Shown here: one piece after another, positions 8,462-16,338 of the stretch
How positions within the stretch are numbered: the first letter of the stretch is position 1
How the letters are laid out: each line of letters starts with the position of its first letter
From: an uncultured Acidimicrobiales bacterium
GTDB taxonomy: Bacteria; Actinomycetota; Acidimicrobiia; Acidimicrobiales; Aldehydirespiratoraceae
DNA: 48,469 nucleotides
Reading direction: 5' to 3'
Assembly (NCBI GenBank): GCA_958296055.1
Contig: CATQHS010000001.1
Coordinates: forward strand, 643,808-692,276
Notes under the pieces: model-generated
Databases searched by the model: none
Told to the model about the DNA's origin: nothing
What the model saw: only the letters and a program-made list of their open reading frames with translations
Translations under genes and position numbers: made by a program

Positions 8462-8698
8462 TCAGCTTTTTTGGGCCTCGGGGGGGCGCAGGTCGATGGT
8501 GAGGCGCAGCACGCCGCCCTCCAGAGACCCCTCGGCGTCGCCGATCATGGCGTAGTCCTGGAAGTCGACCCGGGCCCGCTCCAGGAACTGCTTGCGCTCG
8601 TCGCCGCCCACCGGCGGGAGGTTGCGGCGCTTCACCATCTCAGCCCGCTCCCGGAACCGCTCGATCATGGCGGCTACGTCGAATGCCTCACCGGTCAT
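8462..8698 (-). CDS. Small conserved hypothetical protein
   Basis: A 78-residue soluble protein beginning MTGEAFDVAAMIERFRERAEMV. It has an amphipathic helical N-terminal half and a strand-rich C-terminus (SLEGGVLRLTIDLRPP). Its start lies 11 bases inside the 3' end of the upstream membrane-protein gene, so the two are probably translated together. No catalytic motif or named family was recognised. The length, start codon and coupling support a real gene. Confidence 0.6.
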   Translation of the reverse strand: MTGEAFDVAAMIERFRERAEMVKRRNLPPVGGDERKQFLERARVDFQDYAMIGDAEGSLEGGVLRLTIDLRPPEAQKS

Positions 8699-9077
8699 CG
8701 CCGCCGTCTCCGCCCCCGGCCAGGCGCCTCAGCTCATCCACCTGACTCCCGGCCAGGCTCCTCAGCTCATGCACCCGGCTGTCGGCCCGGCGCCGGGCGA
8801 CCTGGAGCCGGCGGCGGGGGTTGGTGTGCCATAAGAAGAACCCGAGCATGATCGTCATGAACGCGGCGATGGACGCCAGGCTGGTAACCACCAGATCGAC
8901 CTGGCCGTCGGCCGAACGGCCGTTGTAGCCCGGGTAGTCGGCCCGCTGCTCGTCTTGGGACTGCTCCTGCGAGCCCCCCTGAGAATCATCGACTTGGGCG
9001 TGGACCGGCGCGGCCGCGCCGAAGGCGACGGCCAGCGACAGCGCCGCGGCCGCCCCGAACCGGAGAACGGACTTCAC
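8688..9077 (-). CDS. Small secreted or membrane-anchored protein with signal peptide
   Basis: From a GTG at 9077 the product is 129 residues. It begins with KSVLRF, then a hydrophobic run (AAALSLAVAFGAAA) ending in PVHAQ, a plausible signal peptidase I site. A Gln/Ser/Asp-rich linker and one transmembrane helix (SLASIAAFMTIMLGFFLW) follow. The cytoplasmic Arg-rich C-terminus contains two similar segments (VHELRSLAGSQ and VDELRRLAGGG). An upstream in-frame start would add 26 Cys-rich residues that do not look natural, hence the chosen start. It overlaps the downstream 78-residue gene. Function unknown. Confidence 0.6.
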   Translation of the reverse strand: MKSVLRFGAAAALSLAVAFGAAAPVHAQVDDSQGGSQEQSQDEQRADYPGYNGRSADGQVDLVVTSLASIAAFMTIMLGFFLWHTNPRRRLQVARRRADSRVHELRSLAGSQVDELRRLAGGGDGGDDR

Positions 9078-9133
9078 GGCGATGACGCTACCGCACTCAC
9101 ACCCGACGCCGCGGCACCGCCACAGCGCGCCGT

Positions 9134-9913
9134 TCACACCTGATGCCGGGGGCACCAGTAGGTGGTGCGGCCCCCGACTTGGTCCCGGCGCAGCTCGGCG
9201 CCGTCCCGAGGGCAGTGGCCGCCCCGGACCCGGACCGGCTGAAGGTCGCCGGTGTGCGAGCCGCCCCGCCGCCCGAGCACGGCCAAGGCGGCGCCGATGG
9301 CGGCGTGCAGGCCGGCCAGCTCACCGGGGTCGAGGGCGCCGGCGGGCCTCAACGGGGACAGCCCGGCCCGCCACAGCGACTCGTCGGCCAGCAGGTTGCC
9401 CAGACCGGCCAGCCGGGACTGGTCCAGCAGCCGGGCCTTGAGCGGCGCGGCCGAGCTGGCCAGGCCCTCCCGGAGCTGATCGACGGTGACGGCGGCGGCG
9501 TCGGGGCCGAGGCGGGACTCGTCGGGGTCGAGTTCCACGCCGCCGAGCCGGCGGGGGTCCCGGACCACCAGCGCTCCCCCGCCGTCGAACTGCAGGCCGA
9601 AGCGGTCCCAGCCCGGGTCGTCGCCGTTGCTGCTGTAGATCAAGGCCTCTATGGGGGCCGACCCGTCCACCACGATCCGGCCGGTCATCCCGAAGCGCAG
9701 CCCCACCCGAGGGCCGTCGGTGTCGAGCACCAGCAGCTTGCCGATCCGCCGGGCGGCGGTGATCCGGGCCCCGGTCAGCTCGGCAGCCAGCATTTCCGGG
9801 GTGGCGCCCCGCTTGGCGAACCAGCCGTCGGGGGCGTGGACCGCGGCCACGGTCCGCCCCACGGTCGCAGCCGCGGCCCGCCGGTAGGTCTCAACCTCGA
9901 GCAGTTCGGGCAC
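9134..9913 (-). CDS. Formamidopyrimidine-DNA glycosylase / endonuclease VIII family (Fpg/Nei)
   Basis: This 259-residue protein belongs to the Fpg/Nei base-excision repair family. Pro2 and Glu3 (MPELLEVE), the catalytic pair, are present, and the expected basic residue lies in RRIGKLLVLDTDG near position 59. The H2TH region (LARLLDQSRLAGLGNLLADE) and a C-terminal zinc-finger segment (GGHCPRDG...TYWCPRHQ) follow. The usual four-Cys finger appears reduced to two Cys plus nearby His residues, and the normal PELPEVE opening has Leu for the second Pro. Both changes fit an actinobacterial Nei-like branch rather than classical MutM. It removes oxidised bases by glycosylase/AP-lyase chemistry; the exact lesion range cannot be told. 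Confidence 0.85.
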   Translation of the reverse strand: MPELLEVETYRRAAAATVGRTVAAVHAPDGWFAKRGATPEMLAAELTGARITAARRIGKLLVLDTDGPRVGLRFGMTGRIVVDGSAPIEALIYSSNGDDPGWDRFGLQFDGGGALVVRDPRRLGGVELDPDESRLGPDAAAVTVDQLREGLASSAAPLKARLLDQSRLAGLGNLLADESLWRAGLSPLRPAGALDPGELAGLHAAIGAALAVLGRRGGSHTGDLQPVRVRGGHCPRDGAELRRDQVGGRTTYWCPRHQV

Positions 9914-9956
9914 AGAAACTCAGACGCGGCCGGACTCCATCGGCACGGCCCCCGAC

Positions 9957-11195
9957 TCAGGCGTGGCCGGCGCCATCGGCCCGGCTGATGCGGTCGAGGG
10001 CGGCGACTACGTCGGCTACCACGTCGTCGGGGTGCTCCAGCCCGGCCGAGAACCGCACCGTGGCCGGGCCGACCCCGGCCTCGGCCAGCTCGTCGGGCCG
10101 CAGGCCGGCGTGGGTGGTGGACGCCGGGTGGGTGACGATGCTCTCGGGCCCCCCCAGCGACGTGGCGTGCTGCACGACGCCGACCCCTTCAACGAAGGCC
10201 CGGCCCGCCTCGTACCCGCCCTTGAGGTCGAAGGCAACCAAGCCGCCGAACACCTCCATCTGGCGGCGGGCCAGATCGTGCTGGGGGTGGGAGGGCAGCC
10301 CCGGGTAGCGCACGGCCTCCACCGCGCCGTGAGCGGCCAGGGCCTCAGCGATGGCCAGGGCGACGGCGGACTGGTGGCGGAGCCTCACCGCCAGGGTGCG
10401 CAGCCCCCGAAGGGCGTTCATGGCGTCGAAGGGCGAGGCGGTGGCCCCGGCCAGCACGGCGTAGCCCCACAGCCACTCCAGCAGCTCCTCGGCCCCGGCC
10501 ACCACGCCGATGGTGGCGTCGTTGTGGCCAGCGATGGTCTTGGTGGCCGAGTGCACCACCAAGTCGACCCCGTGGTCGGCCGGGCGCTGGGCCAGCGGGG
10601 TGGCGAAAGTGGAGTCGACCGCGGTCATCGGCCCCCGAATGGCCCCGATCTCGGCCAAGTCGACCAAGTCGAGGCGGGGGTTGGCCGGGGTCTCGGCCAG
10701 CACCAGCACGGTCCGGCCCGGTATCACCGCCCGCTCGAAGGCGCCCGGCTCGGTGCCGTCCACGAAGGCGACCTCCATGCCGAACCGGGGGCAGACGGCC
10801 TGGAGCAGCAGCCGGGTGCCGGCGTAGAGCTGGCGCTGGGCCACGATGTGGTCCCCGGCGGAGCACAGGCCCAGCACCACCGCGCTCAGCGCGCCCATGC
10901 CCGAGGCGAAGGCCCGGGCCCCCTCGGTTCCCTCCAAGTCGGCGACGGCCGCTTCGAAGGCCCGCACCGTCGGGTTGCCGTAGCGGGTGTAGAAGTGGCT
11001 GGAGTGGGTGTCGGCGGCCAGGGCGCGGGCCTCCTCCACCGTGGCCGCGGTGAAGGTGCTGGTGGCCCACAGGATGGGGGCCAGGGCGGTCTGGTTGTCG
11101 GCCCGGCCCGAGCGGATGGCCCTGGTCTCCGGACGCAGCTCTCCGGGGCCGGGCGCCTCGGGCCGCTGAACCTCGGGACCGGGGATCTCAGGCAT
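9957..11195 (-). CDS. PLP-dependent Cys/Met enzyme (O-acylhomoserine sulfhydrylase or cystathionine gamma-synthase)
   Basis: A 412-residue fold-type I PLP enzyme of the Cys/Met metabolism family. Visible are HFYTRYGNPTVRAFE, the SGMGALSAV phosphate-binding loop, AETPANPRLDL, DSTFATPLAQRP and the Schiff-base lysine in HSATKTIAGHND. The C-terminal SLGGPESIVTHPASTTHA segment is the substrate carboxylate site. The start overlaps the last codons of metX (ATGCCTGA), so the two form an operon converting homoserine through O-acetylhomoserine to homocysteine or cystathionine. Whether sulfide (MetZ/MetY) or cysteine (MetB) is the nucleophile cannot be decided from sequence reading. Regulation is probably by the SAM riboswitch ahead of metX. 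Confidence 0.88.
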   Translation of the reverse strand: MPEIPGPEVQRPEAPGPGELRPETRAIRSGRADNQTALAPILWATSTFTAATVEEARALAADTHSSHFYTRYGNPTVRAFEAAVADLEGTEGARAFASGMGALSAVVLGLCSAGDHIVAQRQLYAGTRLLLQAVCPRFGMEVAFVDGTEPGAFERAVIPGRTVLVLAETPANPRLDLVDLAEIGAIRGPMTAVDSTFATPLAQRPADHGVDLVVHSATKTIAGHNDATIGVVAGAEELLEWLWGYAVLAGATASPFDAMNALRGLRTLAVRLRHQSAVALAIAEALAAHGAVEAVRYPGLPSHPQHDLARRQMEVFGGLVAFDLKGGYEAGRAFVEGVGVVQHATSLGGPESIVTHPASTTHAGLRPDELAEAGVGPATVRFSAGLEHPDDVVADVVAALDRISRADGAGHA

Positions 11196-12462
11196 CGGCC
11201 TTCTCGATCTCGGCCAGGAACTCGGCCACCGGGCCCTCGAGCTGCTCGGTCTCGAGCAGGAAGCCGTCGTGGCCCTGGGGGCTGTCGATCACCACTAGGC
11301 GGCAGTCGCCCCCGGCCGCGTTCACGAGGTCCCGGAGCTGGTCCTGCTGGTGGGGGGGATAGAGAAGGTCGCTGGTGATCGAGGCGGTGAGCACGGGCAC
11401 GCCGATGCGGGCCAGCGCCGCCCCGACCCCGCCCCGGCCCCGACCCAGGTCGTGGAGGTCCATGGCCCGGTTGAGCGCCAGGTAGGTGTTGGCGTCGAAG
11501 CGGCGGGCCAGCTTGCGGCCGTGGTGGTCGAGGTAGGACTCGATCTGGAAGCGGCCCCACGGGGCCAGCTCGTTCTCGGGGTCGAACAGGTCTCGGCCGA
11601 AGCGCTGGTCGAACACCTCGCCGGACCGGTAGGTGACCTGGGCGAGCTGGCGGGCGATGGCCAGGCCCATGGCCGGACCGGCGGGCCGGTCGTAGTAGTC
11701 GCCACCGTTCCAGTCGGGATCGTTGACCACGGCCAGCCGGCCGATGGCGCTCCAGGCGATCTGAAGCGCGCTGGCCGCGGCCGAGGTGGCCAAAGGCAGG
11801 ATCGATCTGACCCGGCCCGGGTACATCACCGCCCACTCCAAGACCTGCATCCCCCCCATCGAGCCGCCGACCACGGCCAGCCAGCGGCCGATCCCGAGCC
11901 GGTCGGCCAGCCGGGCCTGGACCCGCACCATGTCTCGCACGGTCACGGTGGGGAACCGGGCCCCGTGGCGGCGGCCGGCGGCCGGGTCGAGGTCGGCCGG
12001 GCCGGTGGTGCCCTGGCAGCCGCCCAAGACGTTGCTGCACACCACGTGGTAGCGGTCGGTGTCCAGGGCCCGGCCCGGCCCGATCAGGTCGCTCCACCAG
12101 CCCCCGGTCGGGTGCGAGGGGCCGCTCGACCCGGCCGCGTGGGAGTCGCCGGTGAGGGCGTGGCACACCAGCACGGCGTTGGACGCCGACGAGTTCAGCT
12201 CCCCCCAGGTCTCATAGGCCACCCGGATCTCGTCCAGCCGGCCCCCGCCCTCCAGCGCGAAGGGCCGGGCCCCGGTGACGGTGGCGAAGCGGCGGTCGCC
12301 GGGGGGGTCGCCGGGCTGCCAGGCCCCGGTGGCCGGGAGGGCGGACGGAAACCGGTCGGCCAGCCCCGGCGGGAGGGGGCTCGGGCCGGGGGGGCCTCGG
12401 CGGTCTGGCACCGGGGCGAGGTCGTCCGGGCCGGGCGGGTCGGTGTGATGGGCTGGGGTCAT
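11188..12462 (-). CDS. metX: Homoserine O-acetyltransferase
   Basis: A 424-residue alpha/beta-hydrolase-fold acyltransferase making O-acyl-L-homoserine for methionine synthesis. The family blocks LVCHALTGDSHA, GWWSDLIGPGRALDT, SNVLGGCQGTTGP, the nucleophile elbow GGSMGGMQVLEWA and DANTYLALNRAMD are all present. The catalytic Asp lies in ASITSDLLYPP and the His in SPQGHDGFLLE. The frame is open further upstream, but the ATG at 12462 with a GAGG about 8 bases before it gives a normal N-terminus; the preceding 41 codons overlap leader sequence. It is co-transcribed with the PLP enzyme downstream. A SAM riboswitch lies about 115 bases upstream. Confidence 0.93.
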   Translation of the reverse strand: MTPAHHTDPPGPDDLAPVPDRRGPPGPSPLPPGLADRFPSALPATGAWQPGDPPGDRRFATVTGARPFALEGGGRLDEIRVAYETWGELNSSASNAVLVCHALTGDSHAAGSSGPSHPTGGWWSDLIGPGRALDTDRYHVVCSNVLGGCQGTTGPADLDPAAGRRHGARFPTVTVRDMVRVQARLADRLGIGRWLAVVGGSMGGMQVLEWAVMYPGRVRSILPLATSAAASALQIAWSAIGRLAVVNDPDWNGGDYYDRPAGPAMGLAIARQLAQVTYRSGEVFDQRFGRDLFDPENELAPWGRFQIESYLDHHGRKLARRFDANTYLALNRAMDLHDLGRGRGGVGAALARIGVPVLTASITSDLLYPPHQQDQLRDLVNAAGGDCRLVVIDSPQGHDGFLLETEQLEGPVAEFLAEIEKADA

Positions 12463-12577
12463 GGCGGTGCCTCGCCGGAGGGTCGCGGCCTGCCGGCGGC
12501 AACCGGTAACGGCCACTGATGCCTGATGCCTCGGCGGCGGCGGAGTATCCGCCGGACACTTCGTTGCGTCGATTGGA

Positions 12578-12670
12578 CGCCGCATCCCCGTCGGAGACGG
12601 GAGGCACCTTGGGTGTCCTTCCCAGGTTGCCGGGCCCGACCTCGGGGGCCGGACCGCTCGTGATGGTGGT
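12578..12670 (-). promoter_or_regulatory. SAM riboswitch (SAM-I/SAM-IV clan) in the metX leader
   Basis: On the minus strand the leader shows the S-box core order. CATCACGAG forms the 5' side of P1 plus the conserved GAG, followed by a GC-rich P2. GGCAACC (12631-12625) comes next, then a P3 hairpin with a TGGG/CCCA stem and the junction GGTGCC (12608-12603). A P4 hairpin CCCGT/ACGGG and GATG (12586-12583) close P1 with CATC. The classical kink-turn bases of SAM-I in P2 are not obvious, so a SAM-IV or SAM-I/IV-variant is more likely, as is usual in actinobacteria. Methionine genes directly downstream support a role in repression by S-adenosylmethionine. Confidence 0.75.
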
Positions 12671-12741
12671 TGGTTCCTCGTCGAGTAGTCGTGCGGTTCG
12701 GGGGACAGTGTACCGCCTGGCGGCGCCCGACGGCGCCCGGG

Positions 12742-13923
12742 TCAGCCCTCCGGGTTCCAGGCAGCCAGGTCGGCCAGCCGCTCGTCGTTGGAGAGCATCT
12801 CGACGATGGGCGACTCCAAGCCCAGGCGCTTCTGAATGCGCTTGACCTCCAGCTCCTGGTCCCACAGCGACAGGGTGACCACCAAACCGGTCTCGCCGGC
12901 CCGGGCGGTGCGGCCGGACCGGTGCAGATAGGCCTTGTGGTCCGAGGGCGGGTCGTAATGGATCACCACGTCGACGTCGTCTACGTGGATGCCCCGGGCG
13001 GCCACGTCGGTGGCCACCAGCACGGGCAGATTCCCCGCCGAAAAGTCCCGCAGCGCCCGCTCCCTGACCGACTGGGGCAGGTCGCCGTGGATGGCCGCGG
13101 CCTTCACTCGTTGGTCGGTGAGGTCGCGGGCCAGCCGGTCGGCGGCCACCCTGGTTCGGGTGAACATCAGGGTGCGCCGAGCCGGGCCAGCGACAGCGGC
13201 GGCCACCTTGGCCTTGTCGAGCCGATGGACCCCGACGAAGCGGTGGGTCATCTCCTCGACAGTGATCCGGCGGGAGGTGACGTCATGGGTGACCGGCTCG
13301 CGCTGGTAGCGGCTCACCAGGGAGTTGACCGCCCCGTCAAGGGTAGCCGAGAACAGAAGCGTTTGATGGTCGGCATCAATCCGGCGCAGGATCCACTCCA
13401 CTTGGGGCAGGAACCCCATGTCAGCCATGCGGTCGGCCTCGTCGATGACCACGTGGGCCACCGCCGCCACCGACACCGAGTTCCGGTCGAGGAGGTCGAT
13501 CATCCGGCCCGGCGTGGCCACGACCAAGTCGACGCCCTGGTTCAGCCGGTCGATCTGCTTGCCGATGGGGGCGCCGCCGTACACGGCCAGCACCGTCCGA
13601 TTCGCCACCCGAGCGGCCGCGGCCAGCTCGGCCTCGATCTGGCTGGCCAGCTCCCGGGTGGGAGCCAGCACCAGCCCAGTCGGCCGCCGGGGAGCGGCGG
13701 CGGGCATGATCTGGAGCACGGGCAGGCCGAAGGCCAGGGTCTTGCCCGAGCCGGTCTTGGCCTTGCCGCAGACGTCGCGGCCGGCCAGGACGTCGGGGAT
13801 GGTCATCGTCTGCACCGGGAACGGGGCGGTTATGCCCCGATCGGCCAAGGCGGCCACGATCTCGTCGGTCAGCCCGAGATCAGAGAAGCAGTCGACAGCG
13901 TCGAGCACGGTAGTTCCGGCCAT
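12742..13923 (-). CDS. DEAD-box RNA helicase (RhlE/CsdA-like)
   Basis: A 393-residue ATP-dependent RNA helicase with the complete motif set. The Q-motif region (FSDLGLTDEIVAAL...PFPVQ) is followed by Walker A AKTGSGKT, PTRELA, TPGR, DEAD (VIDEADRM), SAT, the helicase-C region VLVATDVAARGIHVDD and HRSGRTARAG. It lacks the long basic or RNA-binding C-terminal extensions of larger homologues. Likely roles are ribosome assembly or mRNA unwinding. The start at 13923 is divergent from the adenosine deaminase duplication. A TAGATT element lies 9 bases upstream of the ATG on the minus strand, so the mRNA may have little or no leader. Confidence 0.92.
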   Translation of the reverse strand: MAGTTVLDAVDCFSDLGLTDEIVAALADRGITAPFPVQTMTIPDVLAGRDVCGKAKTGSGKTLAFGLPVLQIMPAAAPRRPTGLVLAPTRELASQIEAELAAAARVANRTVLAVYGGAPIGKQIDRLNQGVDLVVATPGRMIDLLDRNSVSVAAVAHVVIDEADRMADMGFLPQVEWILRRIDADHQTLLFSATLDGAVNSLVSRYQREPVTHDVTSRRITVEEMTHRFVGVHRLDKAKVAAAVAGPARRTLMFTRTRVAADRLARDLTDQRVKAAAIHGDLPQSVRERALRDFSAGNLPVLVATDVAARGIHVDDVDVVIHYDPPSDHKAYLHRSGRTARAGETGLVVTLSLWDQELEVKRIQKRLGLESPIVEMLSNDERLADLAAWNPEG

Positions 13924-13939
13924 TGACCTACCAATCTAC

Positions 13940-14069
13940 CGGCGGAAGTCTCTAATCTGAGGTATGCCACCGGCGGGCGCTCCGACCCTCGAGCAGATCC
14001 GGGCCGCCCCCAAGGTGCTGCTGCACGACCACCTCGACGGCGGCCTGCGACCGGAGACCATCATCGACC
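13940..14069 (+). repeat. Left copy of 130-bp direct repeat (add promoter and 5' end)
   Basis: These 130 bases match 14532-14661 at 127 positions; the three differences all lie within the coding part. The repeat covers the CGGCGGAAGTCTC segment, a TCTAAT box 7 bases before the ATG, and about the first 35 codons of adenosine deaminase. The two copies are offset by exactly 592 bases and enclose a 462-base unrelated insert. Confidence 0.95.
13951..13956 (+). promoter_or_regulatory. Candidate -10 box for the chimeric ORF (duplicated promoter)
   Basis: TCTAAT ends 7 bases before the ATG at 13964, which would place transcription start at or next to the start codon, giving a leaderless mRNA. The same box recurs before adenosine deaminase at 14543-14548. 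No good -35 element at standard spacing was seen. Confidence 0.4.
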
Positions 14070-14476
14070 AACCCGATGCGTCCTGGAAGCCGGTCAGGCC
14101 GAGGGCTTTTCTGACTGTCCCGGACTTGCCGATGCTGATGTCCAATCCATCAGTCAGAGGTGCCGATAGGCCGTTGATCCAGTTCGTCATGGACTGGCGG
14201 TGGCGGATGGAGGATCGGATGAAGATGATCGCCGACCCGCCGCCGCCCGACACTGATGAGGTGATGGCAGCCAAGATCGCCGCGGTCGTTCACGCCTTGT
14301 GCGACCGTGACGGTTACGAAACCCCGGGCTGGGTGGGCGAGCATCGCCTCACCCGTGACGTCGCCCTCTTCGACATGCGGATGGACTCACCGTATGGGCA
14401 ATGGATCCGGCAGCAATCACCGGCAGTGTGTGCACAGCACCGGGTCTACTTCGAAGCCGACATGCTCAACGCCTGA
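13964..14476 (+). CDS. Chimeric ORF: adenosine deaminase N-terminus fused to unrelated C-terminus
   Basis: The ORF encodes 170 residues. The first ~35 (MPPAGAPTLEQIRAAP...LLHDHLDGGLRPET) are nearly identical to the N-terminus of adenosine deaminase at 14556, including the zinc-binding HxH pair. The sequence then switches abruptly to an unrelated stretch ending VCAQHRVYFEADMLNA. That tail (FVMDWRWRMEDRM, DEVMAAKIAAVVHALC, SPAVCAQHRVYF) recalls the C-terminal domain of some actinobacterial antitoxin-associated proteins, but no family can be named with confidence. It cannot be a deaminase because the barrel is missing. It is either a remnant left by a duplication/insertion or a new fusion expressed from a copied promoter. 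Confidence 0.55.
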   Translation: MPPAGAPTLEQIRAAPKVLLHDHLDGGLRPETIIDQPDASWKPVRPRAFLTVPDLPMLMSNPSVRGADRPLIQFVMDWRWRMEDRMKMIADPPPPDTDEVMAAKIAAVVHALCDRDGYETPGWVGEHRLTRDVALFDMRMDSPYGQWIRQQSPAVCAQHRVYFEADMLNA

Positions 14477-14531
14477 CATGGCCCACGGCGACCGCCCAGA
14501 TACCGCGGACATGGACGTCGACCGGCTGAGA

Positions 14532-14661
14532 CGGCGGAAGTCTCTAATCTGAGGTATGCCACCGGCGGACGCTCTGACCCTCGAGCAGATCCGGGCCGCC
14601 CCCAAGGTGCTGCTGCACGACCACCTCGACGGCGGCCTGCGACCGGAGACCGTCATCGACC
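14532..14661 (+). repeat. Right copy of 130-bp direct repeat, leading into intact adenosine deaminase
   Basis: Partner of 13940-14069, with three mismatches. After its last base the sequence continues as the intact adenosine deaminase gene, so this is the native copy and the left one is the derived copy. Confidence 0.95.
14543..14548 (+). promoter_or_regulatory. Candidate -10 box of adenosine deaminase
   Basis: TCTAAT lies 7 bases before the ATG at 14556, consistent with a leaderless transcript. The GAGG just before the ATG is too close to act as a normal ribosome binding site. Confidence 0.4.
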
Positions 14662-15656
14662 TGGCCGACCAGACCGGCTACCGGGACCTGCCCAGCACCG
14701 ACCCCGACCGGCTGACGGCCTGGATGCGGCGGGGCGCCGACCGCAAGAACCTCGAGCTGTACCTGGAGACCTTCGCCCACACCGTCGGGGTGATGCAGAC
14801 CCCCGACGCCATCTGCCGGGTGAGTCGGGAGTGTGCCGAGGACCTAGCCGCCGACGGCGTCGTCTACGCCGAGGTCCGGTTCGGCCCCGAGCTGCACGGC
14901 GAGGCCGGCCTGAGCCTCGACGGCGCCATCGAGGCCGCGCTCGACGGCTTCGAGCAGGGGTCGCGGGGCACGCCGCTGACCGTCCGACTGATCTGCTCGG
15001 CCCTGCGCCACCTGGACCGGTCCCTGGAGGTGGCCGAGGTCGCGGTCCGCTGGCGGGACCAAGGGGTGGTGGCCTTCGACATCGCCGGCCCCGAGCGAGG
15101 CCATCCGCCCGACGACCACCTGCGGGCCTTCCATTACTGCCAGCGGGAGAACTTCCACATCACCGTCCACGCCGGCGAGGCCTACGGGCCCCGGTCGATC
15201 TGGAAGGCGGTCCAGTTCTGCGGGGCCGAGCGCCTGGGCCACGGCATCCGCATCACCGACGACATCGCCGCCAACCCCGGCGGCGGCCGCACCCTGGGAC
15301 GGCTGGCCCACTGGCTGCGGGACCGGCGCATCCCCCTGGAGGTGTGCCCCACCTCTAACGTCAACACCGGCGTGGTGGGCTCCATCGCCGAGCACCCGAT
15401 CGGCCTGCTGGTCGATCTGCGGTTCCGGGTCACGGTCAACACCGACAACCGGCTGATGTCGGGCGTGTCGATGTCGTCGGAGCTGGCCGCTTTGGCCGAC
15501 GGGTTCGGCTACGACTGGGCCCGGCTCCGGTGGCTCACCGTCAACGCCATGAAGTCGAGTTTTCTGCCCTTCCGGGAGCGGCTGGAGATCATCGAGCAGG
15601 TCATCAAGCCCGGCTACGCCCCCCTGGAGGCGGCCCAGCTCGCCCCGCCCGGCTGA
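14556..15656 (+). CDS. add: Adenosine deaminase
   Basis: A 366-residue zinc amidohydrolase converting adenosine to inosine in purine salvage. Zinc and catalytic signatures are visible in order: LLHDHLDG (HxH), VYAEVRFGPELH, HAGEAYGP (His plus general-acid Glu), AERLGHGIRI, CPTSNVNTG and VTVNTDNRLMSG with the metal Asp. The NTDNRLMSG form is typical of actinobacterial enzymes. It is preceded by the duplicated promoter segment and followed by the uracil salvage gene upp, so this is a small nucleobase-salvage neighbourhood. Confidence 0.95.
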   Translation: MPPADALTLEQIRAAPKVLLHDHLDGGLRPETVIDLADQTGYRDLPSTDPDRLTAWMRRGADRKNLELYLETFAHTVGVMQTPDAICRVSRECAEDLAADGVVYAEVRFGPELHGEAGLSLDGAIEAALDGFEQGSRGTPLTVRLICSALRHLDRSLEVAEVAVRWRDQGVVAFDIAGPERGHPPDDHLRAFHYCQRENFHITVHAGEAYGPRSIWKAVQFCGAERLGHGIRITDDIAANPGGGRTLGRLAHWLRDRRIPLEVCPTSNVNTGVVGSIAEHPIGLLVDLRFRVTVNTDNRLMSGVSMSSELAALADGFGYDWARLRWLTVNAMKSSFLPFRERLEIIEQVIKPGYAPLEAAQLAPPG

Positions 15657-15711
15657 AAAGAAGGTGCGCGGATTGCCCCCGCCCGGCGGCCCGGCCGGGC
15701 ATGCTGGGGGC

Positions 15712-16338
15712 TTGCACGTACACGTCTTGGACCACGCCCTGGCCGCGGAGCGGCTGACCCGGCTGCGCTCAACCGGGACCGAGCCGACGGAGTTCCGGCG
15801 GGCCTTGGGCCAACTGAGCCGGATGCTCCTGCACGAGGCGACCCGGGACCTGCCCGTCCGCCCGGTCGCCGTGGACACGCCGATGGGCGCCGCCGCCGGT
15901 GCCGCGCTCGACTCCCCGCCCGTGCTGGTCCCAGTGCTGCGAGCCGGTCTGGGCATGCTCGACGCTGCTCTGGAGCTGCTCGACGGGGCGCCGGTCGCCT
16001 TCGTCGGCCTGAAGCGGGACGAGGAGACCCTGCGGCCCGCCTGCTACCTCGACGCCATCGGCGCCGACCTCGGCGGGCGGGACGCCATGGTGCTGGACCC
16101 GATGCTGGCCACCGGGGGCTCGGGCGCGCATGTCTGCGAGCTGCTGCGGGTCCGGGACGCGGGGCGAGTCGCGGTGGTGAGCGTGCTGGCCGCCCCCGAG
16201 GGCGTGGAGGCGCTGCGCCGCTCCGGCGCCGCCCATTCTCTCCATACGGCCGCCGTGGACGAGGGCCTCGACCCCCGGGGGTTCATACTGCCGGGGTTAG
16301 GCGACGCCGGCGACCGCCAGTTCGGAGAGATGCCATGA
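15712..16338 (+). CDS. upp: Uracil phosphoribosyltransferase
   Basis: The enzyme forms UMP from uracil and PRPP. The product is 208 residues from a TTG start (LHVHVLDHALAAERLTRLR), which matches the family's usual length and N-terminus. A GTG at 15664 would add 16 Pro/Gly-rich residues. Key regions are EATRDLPV, VPVLRAGLGML, the PRPP loop LDPMLATGGSGAH and the C-terminal PGLGDAGDRQFGEMP uracil-binding motif. The start is preceded by a G-rich stretch. The stop overlaps an ATG (ATGA) that belonged to the next gene before a 77-bp tandem duplication. Confidence 0.92.
   Translation: MHVHVLDHALAAERLTRLRSTGTEPTEFRRALGQLSRMLLHEATRDLPVRPVAVDTPMGAAAGAALDSPPVLVPVLRAGLGMLDAALELLDGAPVAFVGLKRDEETLRPACYLDAIGADLGGRDAMVLDPMLATGGSGAHVCELLRVRDAGRVAVVSVLAAPEGVEALRRSGAAHSLHTAAVDEGLDPRGFILPGLGDAGDRQFGEMP

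Noticed and set aside
14100..14274. Minus-strand ORF within the insert between the deaminase repeats
   Set aside because: A stretch reading LTDGLDISIGKSGTVRKALG looked protein-like, but the frame runs from the insert into the deaminase repeat without a natural end. The + strand frame is better formed.
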